The notes beneath the pieces are model-generated. The model was given only the letters and a program-made list of their open reading frames with translations. It did not search any database and was not told the DNA's origin. DNA of 64,000 nucleotides, taken from Myxococcales bacterium (GTDB lineage Bacteria > Myxococcota_A > Bradymonadia > UBA7976 > UBA1532). Below are positions 37,868-44,812 of this stretch, piece after piece. The stretch is from the NCBI GenBank assembly GCA_020633435.1, contig JACKDP010000006.1, forward strand, positions 434,001 through 498,000. The letters are read 5' to 3'. A program made the translations under genes and the position numbers. Within the stretch, counting starts at the first letter, position 1; each line of letters begins with the position of its first letter.

Positions 37868-38511
37868 CAAGGCGCAGGCTCCTCGGGCGGCGCCTCGCCG
37901 GTGGCCCCGGGCGGCGGCCCGACCAGGCGCACGACGCGCCGCCAGAGGGGCTCGAGGCCCTCGCCCGACAGCGCCGACCACCCGATGAGCTGCCGCGGCG
38001 CCAGGCCCAGCGTCCCGGCGATCTGCTGCATGGCCAGCGTGCGCTTCGCCTTGCCCAGCTTGTCGATCTTGGTGACCACCGGCACCAGCGCCTGGCCGTG
38101 GTACGAGCACCAGTGGACGAGGCTCGTCTCCCACTCCCCGGGCTCGCGGCGGATGTCCAGCAGCAGCAGGAGCGCGCGCAGGGTGCCGCGGTGCGTGAGG
38201 TAGCGCTCCACCATCGGGCCCCACGACGCGCGCAGGGCGCCGGGCACCTGGGCGAACCCGTAGCCGGGCAGGTCGCAGAGCGCGAAGTGATCGTTGACGA
38301 CGAAGAAGTTCAGCAGCTGCGTGCGGCCCGGCGTGTTGCTGACCCGCGCGAGCTGCCGCCGGTTCACGAGCCCGTTGATCAGGCTCGACTTCCCGACGTT
38401 GGAGCGTCCGGCGACCGCGACCTCGGGCATCTCGCCCAGATCGGGGAACTCGTCGACGCGCACGGCGCTCTTCACGAAGTGCACCCGGTGCACATGGGGG
38501 TTCTCGGGCAT
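37867..38511 (-). CDS. engB: Ribosome-biogenesis GTPase EngB/YsxC
   Basis: The 214-residue GTPase has the P loop GRSNVGKSSLIN, switch I with SNTPGRTQLLNFF, the G3 motif CDLPGYGFA, G4 TKIDKL and a G5-like SALSGEG. Order and spacing match the YihA/YsxC/EngB family, which acts in assembly of the 50S ribosomal subunit. The C-terminus has a Pro/Glu extension of about 15 residues (PPPGATGEAPPEEPAP). The start ATG lies three bases after the stop of the upstream membrane-protein gene. Essential in many bacteria, so the operon is probably always expressed. Confidence 0.95.
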   Translation of the reverse strand: MPENPHVHRVHFVKSAVRVDEFPDLGEMPEVAVAGRSNVGKSSLINGLVNRRQLARVSNTPGRTQLLNFFVVNDHFALCDLPGYGFAQVPGALRASWGPMVERYLTHRGTLRALLLLLDIRREPGEWETSLVHWCSYHGQALVPVVTKIDKLGKAKRTLAMQQIAGTLGLAPRQLIGWSALSGEGLEPLWRRVVRLVGPPPGATGEAPPEEPAP

Positions 38512-38514
38512 GCC

Positions 38515-39354
38515 TCAGCTCCCCGCCGCGAGGGCCGCGAGGCCGCCCGCCACGCCCACCAGCGCCGCCTGCAGCCCGGGCCGCCCGCGCAGGAACGCGG
38601 CGCCGCCCAGCACCACCGCCGCGCCCACGGCGACGCCATCGGCCGGCGTCCACCAGGGGCCCGCGGCCGCCAGCAGGCCCATGCCCGCCCCCGCCGTCGC
38701 GATCGCCGCCCCCACCGGGATGGCCTGCGCGAAGGCCGGCGGCGCCACCGGCTCGGGCCGCAGCGCCCGCACCAGCGCCGGGAGCATCAGCGCCACGGCG
38801 CCCCCCGCGGCCAGCGTCAGGCCCTCGCCGGCGTAGCGCCAGCCGCCCTCGGGCACCGTGAAGGACTGCACGTCCACGCCCGCCAGGCTGCGCTCCAGGA
38901 AGAGCCGCACGTCCGCCTCCCCCGCCGCCGCGCCGCTGGCCTGCTGGAAGACCCACGCCACGCCCGCCGCCGCGCCGACGGGCAGCACCGTCGCCACGAC
39001 GGGCGACCGCTTGCGGGCCAGGAAGAGGCCGAGCAGGCCCAGGGCGCCCAGCACGCCGAGCGCCAGCGGCGCCTGGCCGAGCGGCCGCGACAGCGGCACG
39101 GCGAAGACCTGGCGCCGGGCGTCGGCCCCCTCGGTGACCACCACCCGCGTCACCGCCGGCACGTCCCCGATCTTCGCGGGCAGCGCGATGGTGCCGGGCG
39201 TCGGGCCCGGGGGCGCCATCCGCCAGAGGCCGCCGGCCGCCACGATGGCCGTGAGCCCGGCCGCCAGCGCCCAGGACCGCCGATCCGCCGCCACGAGGGC
39301 GCCCCCGAGGGTGGCCAGCGCCGCGCCGGCCAGCACCACCAGCGTCGGCGTCAT
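38515..39354 (-). CDS. Polytopic membrane protein, unknown family
   Basis: ATG 39354 overlaps the stop of the ResB-like gene (ATGA). The 279-residue product has about seven hydrophobic helices (TPTLVVLAGAALATLGGALV, LALGVLGALGLLGLFLA, PVVATVLPVGAAAGVAWVF and others). A soluble loop between the second and third (IALPAKIGDVPAVTRVVVTE) and another at about 145-190 are predicted to face the periplasm. No CcsA-type WWD heme motif is present. Tight coupling suggests that it forms a complex with the ResB-like partner. Function unknown. Confidence 0.65.
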   Translation of the reverse strand: MTPTLVVLAGAALATLGGALVAADRRSWALAAGLTAIVAAGGLWRMAPPGPTPGTIALPAKIGDVPAVTRVVVTEGADARRQVFAVPLSRPLGQAPLALGVLGALGLLGLFLARKRSPVVATVLPVGAAAGVAWVFQQASGAAAGEADVRLFLERSLAGVDVQSFTVPEGGWRYAGEGLTLAAGGAVALMLPALVRALRPEPVAPPAFAQAIPVGAAIATAGAGMGLLAAAGPWWTPADGVAVGAAVVLGGAAFLRGRPGLQAALVGVAGGLAALAAGS

Positions 39355-40307
39355 GCCGTCCTCCGCAGCGTCGCGGCCAGCAGGCCGAGGATCATCAGGC
39401 CCAGCCCCGCCATCAGCACCAGCGGCTGGCCCTGCCGGGCCACCAGCAGCCGGGGCGAGGCCTCCGCCTCCACGCCCAGCAGCTCGATGACCAGGGGACC
39501 AGCGCCCAGCCGGGCGTCCAGGTCGGCGCCCTGCACGAAGTGCCAGGCGCTCTCGCTCGCAGGCTTGCCGTCCGCCCCGGGCCAGCTCTGCACGAGCCAC
39601 GCGGCCGGGCCGAGCGCGCGCCCGAAATCCGGTGAGATCTGGCGCACATCCAGGCGCACGACGCCCGCGGCGGTGGTCACCTGGGTGGCCTGGCCGGCGG
39701 CGAGGCGCAGCGTCTGGGCCTCGCCGTCCCCGGCCCGCGCTCGGACCTTCAGGCGGATGTGGGTGGGCGCGCCGGCCACCCCCCGCTGCTCGACGCGCAT
39801 GCGCCAGCGCGGGCCGACGGGCCCCCCGGCGCTGCCATCGAGGGGCAGCCGGGCCGCGCCGAGCTCGGCGTCCTTGACGGCCAGCCGCAGATCCACGGCG
39901 TCGCCCTCGATGGCGCTGTACAGCGGCCCGCCCAGGTGCGTCGCCAGCGGGCGCTCGCCCGCGCCCTGGTCGTAGGCCTCGGGCGGCGCGGCCCCGAGGG
40001 TGACGGTGCCCAGGCCGCCGCCCGCCAGGGGCGCCCCGATGGCCGCCAGGCCCAGGCCCCCCGCCCACAGGATCGTCGGCACCGCGGGCCGGCCGCGCAG
40101 CGCCTGGGCCAGCAGCGAGAACGCGGCCAGCACCAGCGCCACCTGGGCCCAGGGGCCCATCAGCGGGTGGTCGCCCGGGCTCGCCCCCAGGCCGAGCACC
40201 ATGGCGACGGCCAGGCAGCCCAGCATGGCGACCGTCATGAGCGGGTGCTCCAGCGTCGCCACCAGGGCCGCCAGGAAGCCGGGGGGCGGAGGGGGACGCC
40301 ACTTCAT
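39351..40307 (-). CDS. ResB-like membrane protein (possible cytochrome c biogenesis relative)
   Basis: 318 residues from ATG 40307 (MKWRPPPPPGFLAALVATLE). Three hydrophobic helices occur in the first 95 residues, then a large extracytoplasmic domain (about 110-285), then a last helix (PLVLMAGLGLMILGLLAATL) with an Arg tail. This 'three helices, big beta domain, one helix with a VxRxxGxPLV lead-in' plan, plus segments such as VVRLDVRQISPDFGRALGPA, resembles ResB/Ccs1 of the System II cytochrome c assembly. It is shorter than typical ResB, and no CcsA is adjacent, so this is a tentative call. It is divergent from glyA. Confidence 0.5.
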   Translation of the reverse strand: MKWRPPPPPGFLAALVATLEHPLMTVAMLGCLAVAMVLGLGASPGDHPLMGPWAQVALVLAAFSLLAQALRGRPAVPTILWAGGLGLAAIGAPLAGGGLGTVTLGAAPPEAYDQGAGERPLATHLGGPLYSAIEGDAVDLRLAVKDAELGAARLPLDGSAGGPVGPRWRMRVEQRGVAGAPTHIRLKVRARAGDGEAQTLRLAAGQATQVTTAAGVVRLDVRQISPDFGRALGPAAWLVQSWPGADGKPASESAWHFVQGADLDARLGAGPLVIELLGVEAEASPRLLVARQGQPLVLMAGLGLMILGLLAATLRRTA

Positions 40308-40462
40308 CGGGGGCTCCAACGCGTCATGCGGGCGGGTATAGCACCGCGGGCCCGATTGTACGAGTCGAACGGCCGGGATGGACGCCCACGCCCCCCCTCG
40401 GGTATGCATGCGCAGCCCGGCGCCCCGCCCCGGCGGCGCCACGCCCAGAGGAGGCTCGCCCG

Positions 40463-41701
40463 ATGGATGCCCTCGCCGCCGTCGATCCGCAGATCGCGGC
40501 CCTCATCGCCCAGGAAGACGCCCGCCAGCGGGCGACCCTGCGCCTCATCCCGTCCGAGAACTACGCCTCGGCGGCGGTCATGGCCGCCACGGGATCGAGC
40601 CTCACCAACAAGTACAGCGAGGGCTACGCGGGGCGGCGCTACTACCAGGGCCAGGGCCTCATCGACCAGGTGGAGCGGCTGGCCATCGAGCGCGCCTGCG
40701 CCCTCTTCGGCGCCGAGCACGCCAACGTGCAGCCCTACTCCGGCTCGCCCGCCAACCTGGCTGTCTACCTGGGCCTGCTGCAGCCGGGCGACACCATCCT
40801 GAGCCTGAGCCTGCCCCACGGCGGCCACCTCACCCATGGCTGGAAGGTCACGATCTCCGGGCGCTTCTTCAACGTCTTCCAGTACGGCGTGCGCCCCGAC
40901 GACCACCGCATCGACATGGACGAGGTGGCCCGGCTCGCGCGGGCGCACCGCCCCCGCCTCATCGTCTGTGGCGCCTCGGCCTACCCGCGGATCATCGACT
41001 TCGCGGCCTTCGCCGAGATCGCCCGCGAGGTGGGCGCGCTGCTCCTGGCCGACATCGCCCACATCGCCGGGCTCGTCGCCGGCGGGGCCCACCCCTCCCC
41101 GGTGCCCGTGGCCGACGTGGTGACGACGACGACGCACAAGACGCTGCGCGGCCCCCGCGGCGGCATGATCCTGTGCAAGGCCGAGCACGCGAAGGCCATC
41201 GACGGGGGCGTCTTCCCCGGCCTCCAGGGCGGCCCGCACAACCACACCACGGCCGCCATCGCCGTCGCCCTGCACGAGGCGGCGACGCCAGCGTTTCGCG
41301 CCTACGCCCACCAGGTCGTCGAGAACGCCCGCGTCCTGGCCGACCGGCTGGCCAGCCACGGCCTCGACCTGGTGTCGGGCGGCACCGACAACCACCTGAT
41401 CTTGCTGGATGTTTCGAAGAAGGGCCTGTCGGGCAAGGTGGTGGCGCGGGCCCTCGAAGGCGCCGGCATCGTCACCAACGCCAACAGCGTGCCCTTCGAC
41501 ACCCGCAAGCCCTTCGACCCGTCCGGCGTGCGGCTCGGCACCCCGGCCATCACCAGCCGCGGCATGGGCCCCGACGAGATGCGCCGCCTGGCCGACTGGA
41601 TGGCCGGCATCATCGCCGATCCCACCGACACCGCGCTGCAGGCCCGCACCTGCGCCGAGGTGGAGGCCCTCTGCGCCCACTTCCCGGCCCCCGGCCTCTA
41701 G
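40463..41701 (+). CDS. glyA: Serine hydroxymethyltransferase
   Basis: A 412-residue PLP enzyme that interconverts serine and tetrahydrofolate with glycine and methylene-THF. All family marks are present: LIPSENYAS, NKYSEGYAGRRYYQG, VQPYSGSPANLAVY, LSLPHGGHLTHG, ADIAHIAGLVAGG, and the PLP-Schiff-base segment TTTTHKTLRGPRGG with the Lys near residue 226. GAGGAG lies about 9 nt before the ATG. Together with folD, gcvT and gcvH at 58.9-61.2 kb it covers much of one-carbon metabolism, although the two sets are not linked in one operon. A sulfatase-like gene starts six bases after its stop. Confidence 0.97.
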   Translation: MDALAAVDPQIAALIAQEDARQRATLRLIPSENYASAAVMAATGSSLTNKYSEGYAGRRYYQGQGLIDQVERLAIERACALFGAEHANVQPYSGSPANLAVYLGLLQPGDTILSLSLPHGGHLTHGWKVTISGRFFNVFQYGVRPDDHRIDMDEVARLARAHRPRLIVCGASAYPRIIDFAAFAEIAREVGALLLADIAHIAGLVAGGAHPSPVPVADVVTTTTHKTLRGPRGGMILCKAEHAKAIDGGVFPGLQGGPHNHTTAAIAVALHEAATPAFRAYAHQVVENARVLADRLASHGLDLVSGGTDNHLILLDVSKKGLSGKVVARALEGAGIVTNANSVPFDTRKPFDPSGVRLGTPAITSRGMGPDEMRRLADWMAGIIADPTDTALQARTCAEVEALCAHFPAPGL

Positions 41702-41706
41702 GCAGC

Positions 41707-43821
41707 GTGACGCCCGCGTCCCCACGCCTCGCGGCCCTGCGCGGCGGGCTGGCCCTCGTCGCGGGCGCCGGCCTGGCGGCGGGCCTCGGGGAGGCCGCCC
41801 GGACGGCCCCCGCGGCCCCCGATCTGGGCTGGCAGCTCGCCTTCGCGGGCGTCGCGTGGGGCCTGTGGACGCTGCTGGCCCTGGCGCTCGCGAGCCCGGC
41901 GCTGCTGGGCGGCCTGGGCGCCTGGCGACCCGCCGCCGCGGGCGGCACCCCCGCCCGCCCGGGCTTCTTCCCCTGGCTGCTGGGCCATGGCGTCGCCCTC
42001 GCGGCCGCCCTGCCCCTGGCCCTCGGCCTCGCCGATCGCCTGGGCGAGACCATCGCCCCTGACCTGCGCACGCCCCTCATCGTCGCCGCCACGCTGGCCA
42101 TCGGCGGCCTGCTCGCCCCCATCGCGCCGGCCATCGCCTCCCTGGCGGCGGCCTGGCCCGCTCGCTGGCGGGTGCCCCCCCGGGCGCTCGCCGTGGGCGC
42201 CGCGCTGGTGGGTGTGGGCCTCGTCTTCGCGCTGCGCGGGGTGGACCCTCGCCTGACGCCCCTGGGCCTCGGCGTGCTGGGCGCCGCCCTCGCGGTGCTG
42301 GCCGGCGCGCGGGTGCGGCGCGTCCTGCCCTGGGTCGCCCTGGCGGCGCTCCTCGCCGCGGGCGGCTGCCTGATCGCGCTGGCGGGCGCCCTGCCCGCCA
42401 CCATCCGCGGCGCCACCGAGCAGGGCCTGCTCACGGGGCTGGCTTTCGAGCACCTGGAGGCCTGGTCCGACGACGACGGCGATGGGTTCGGGGACGCCTT
42501 CGGCGGCCTCGACTGCGACGACCGCGACCCCTTCATCAACCCGGCGGCCCTCGACGAGCCGGGCAACGGCGTCGACGAGAACTGCCGCGGCGGTGACGCC
42601 CCCCGGGATCTGCGCCGGCCCCGGCTGCCCAGCCCCGAGAAGCGCCTGACGACGTACCTGGGCGACGAGCCGCCCCACATCGTCCTGCTGGTCCTCGACG
42701 CGGTGCGGGCCGACGCCCTCGACGGCAGCGACCCGACGCTGGCGCCCAACCTGCATCGCTGGATGGCCCGGGGCACGCGGTTCACGCGCGCCTTCAGCAC
42801 CAGCAGCAGCACCCGGCACGCCGTGCCGGCGCTGCTCACCGGCCGCTGGACGGGCCACACCGGCTACCACGAGAAGGTCTCGCTGTACTACGTGGACGAC
42901 GAGACGCACACGCTGGCCGAGGCGCTCGCCGAGAAGTCCTACCGCACCGCCGCGGTCATGCCGCCGTTCGTGCACGGCCGCCTGCTCGGCATGGGCCGGG
43001 GCTTCCGCCAGTACGTGCCCTTCGGCGACCGGGCGAGCCTCAAGGCCGCCGCCGGCCGCAACGCCCCCCTCGCGGTGGCCCGCGCCCTCGAGGTCCTGGC
43101 CGAGCCCTACCCCTTCGCGACGTTCCTCTACGTGCACCTGGACGACGCCCACGCGCCGTACTCCAAGACGGACGCGACGCGGGAGGACGACGGGACGCCG
43201 CGCACCCGATACCTCAACGAGATCAACCGGATGGACGGCGATCTGGCCCCGCTGCTGGCCCACCTGGAGGAGCTGCAGAAGGAGCGCCCGGTGGTGCTCG
43301 CCATCACGGCCGACCACGGCGAGGCCTTCGGCGAGCACGGCAGCTTCACCCACGGCCGCGACCTCTACCAGGCGGTGATGCACGTCCCGATGTTCCTGGT
43401 CGGCCCGGGCATCCCGGCCGGCGGCACCATCGACGAGCCGGTGGACCTGCTGGATCTGGGGGTCACCCTGGCCCAGGCCGGGGGCGCCCGCCTGCGCGAC
43501 GCCGAGGGTGACGGGCTCTGGGGCCTGCTGACGGGGCGGCCGGGGCCGGACAAGCCGCGGCCCCTGTTCGCCGAGATGCGCATCCTCCACCCCCCCTACC
43601 CGACGTGGGCGGCGGTCGTGGAGTGGCCCTACAAGCTCATCCGGCGCCAGGACACGGGGCAGCAGCACCTCTTCGACCTGGCCACCGATCCCGACGAGCT
43701 GCGGGATCTCGCCGCCGAGCGCACCGAGGACGCGGCCCGCCTGGCGGGGCTGCTGCTGCGCTGGAGTGAGCTGGGCACGGGCCCGGGAGGACGCTTCGAG
43801 CCGCCGACGGCGAGGCCCTGA
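41707..43821 (+). CDS. Membrane-anchored sulfatase/phosphotransferase-fold enzyme
   Basis: GTG 41707 follows glyA closely. The first 235 residues hold about seven hydrophobic helices; a periplasmic linker carries an EF-like Asp loop (SDDDGDGFGDAFGGLDCDD ... GVDENC) as in MopE proteins. The alkaline-phosphatase-superfamily domain (about 315-690) starts PPHIVLLVLDAVRADALDG and contains the metal sites TADHGEAFGEHGSFTHG. The nucleophile region FSTSSSTRHAVPALLTGR has no Cys in the C-x-P-x-R position, so formylglycine formation is unlikely; a Ser or Thr nucleophile, as in phosphoglycerol- or phosphoethanolamine-transferases, is more probable. Substrate unknown; envelope polymer modification is the best guess. 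704 residues. Confidence 0.8.
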   Translation: MTPASPRLAALRGGLALVAGAGLAAGLGEAARTAPAAPDLGWQLAFAGVAWGLWTLLALALASPALLGGLGAWRPAAAGGTPARPGFFPWLLGHGVALAAALPLALGLADRLGETIAPDLRTPLIVAATLAIGGLLAPIAPAIASLAAAWPARWRVPPRALAVGAALVGVGLVFALRGVDPRLTPLGLGVLGAALAVLAGARVRRVLPWVALAALLAAGGCLIALAGALPATIRGATEQGLLTGLAFEHLEAWSDDDGDGFGDAFGGLDCDDRDPFINPAALDEPGNGVDENCRGGDAPRDLRRPRLPSPEKRLTTYLGDEPPHIVLLVLDAVRADALDGSDPTLAPNLHRWMARGTRFTRAFSTSSSTRHAVPALLTGRWTGHTGYHEKVSLYYVDDETHTLAEALAEKSYRTAAVMPPFVHGRLLGMGRGFRQYVPFGDRASLKAAAGRNAPLAVARALEVLAEPYPFATFLYVHLDDAHAPYSKTDATREDDGTPRTRYLNEINRMDGDLAPLLAHLEELQKERPVVLAITADHGEAFGEHGSFTHGRDLYQAVMHVPMFLVGPGIPAGGTIDEPVDLLDLGVTLAQAGGARLRDAEGDGLWGLLTGRPGPDKPRPLFAEMRILHPPYPTWAAVVEWPYKLIRRQDTGQQHLFDLATDPDELRDLAAERTEDAARLAGLLLRWSELGTGPGGRFEPPTARP

Positions 43822-43844
43822 GGCCCGCCCGCCGGCCGGTTCGA

Positions 43845-44534
43845 CTACTCCTCGCCGCCGCCGCCCTCGCTGGCCGGGGCGTCATCGCCGCCGCCATCCT
43901 CGCGGCCGCGGCGCTTGCGGCGCCGACGCCGCCCGCCCTCGCCGTCGCCCTCGGCGTTGCCGCCGCCACCGCCACCGCCACCGCTGGTGGGGCGCCGGGG
44001 GCCGCGGGAGCCACCGCTCTCGGGGCCCCGGCGGTTGCCGACCCGGCCGTTGCCGATGTCGCGCTTGGCGCGCATGTCGGCGAGGGCCTCCAGGTCTTCG
44101 GCGGTGAACTCGGGGATGCCGTCATACCGCTGCTTGCGCGACCCCTGGGTCGCACGGCGGACCTGATCGGCCGCCTGGCGCTCCTCACCGCGCAGCATGC
44201 CGTTGATGGCCTGGCGGCAGGCGTCGCACATCACCTCGTGGCGGTGCTTCGGCGTGCGGTCGTACATGACGTCCGTCCCGCACACCGCGCACTGGCACTC
44301 GATGATGGCGCGGCCGCCGCTGCGGCGCCCGGAGGTGGCGGCGGGCGCCGGCACCCCGAGGCGGGCGTTGGACCGCGCCCAGAACGTGGCGGAGTCCTCC
44401 GTCGCGTTCGGATCGATCCGCGCCTGGAACTCGGCGTGGCGGCTGGGTCGACCCGACCCGTTGCCACCGCCACCACCCCCACCACCGGACCTGGATCGGC
44501 CCCGTCGCTTCTGATTGCCCTGGGCTTGACTCAA
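43845..44534 (-). CDS. Zn-ribbon-like protein with Gly/Arg-rich tails
   Basis: The frame is open further upstream to ATG 44783, but that part has poor codon usage and overlaps the divergent kinase promoter, so a TTG at 44534 is proposed (uncertain; with GAGACGGAG upstream). The core holds two Cys pairs, CAVCGTDVMY and CDACRQAI, separated by about 20 residues with conserved-looking basic residues (RTPKHRHEVM), a probable zinc ribbon. Both ends are low complexity: GGGGGGGGNGS near the N-terminus and, in the C-terminal third, SGGGGGGGGNAEGDGEGG and a basic cluster RRRRRKRRGRE. This looks like an RNA- or DNA-binding protein (RGG-like), but no family is recognised. Confidence 0.55.
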   Translation of the reverse strand: MSQAQGNQKRRGRSRSGGGGGGGGNGSGRPSRHAEFQARIDPNATEDSATFWARSNARLGVPAPAATSGRRSGGRAIIECQCAVCGTDVMYDRTPKHRHEVMCDACRQAINGMLRGEERQAADQVRRATQGSRKQRYDGIPEFTAEDLEALADMRAKRDIGNGRVGNRRGPESGGSRGPRRPTSGGGGGGGGNAEGDGEGGRRRRRKRRGREDGGGDDAPASEGGGGEE

Positions 44535-44777
44535 CTGCGTCTCCGTCTCAGCGGGCGTCGGCTCGGCCGGGACCGCCCGGTTGACACGCCCTCCCGTCAG
44601 GTTCGCTTCGGGGGCACCTTGACGGGGGCGCAGATCTCGGCAGGAAGTGAGCCCCCTCCGGGGGCCTCGAGATCTGTGGGCGCCAGTTACCACGGCTCCA
44701 CACGAGACGGCAAGCACGATTTGTAGGCAGGATCGTGATTCTTGAGTGGAAACGGCTGTTTCGGGCGACTGGGGTGT

Positions 44778-44805
44778 TTGCAAAGGCGCGGGCAGGTGAT
44801 AAATG
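44778..44805 (+). promoter_or_regulatory. Promoter of the Zn-ribbon kinase, near-leaderless
   Basis: -35 TTGCAA (44778-44783), 16-bp spacer and an extended -10 TG-A-TAAATG (hexamer 44800-44805). The hexamer ends seven bases before the ATG at 44813, the same spacing as at other leaderless candidates. The segment 44700-44812 is clearly less GC-rich than the surroundings. Confidence 0.55.
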
Positions 44806-44812
44806 GGCGGCC

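Noticed and set aside
40308..40462. Glycine or SAM/THF riboswitch ahead of glyA, or ahead of folD-gcvTH at 61225-61415
   Set aside because: I see no glycine or THF aptamer core; the folD side has only two plain hairpins.
44535..44783. N-terminal extension of the zinc-ribbon gene to ATG 44783
   Set aside because: The sequence overlaps the divergent kinase promoter, has low GC, and lacks codon bias.
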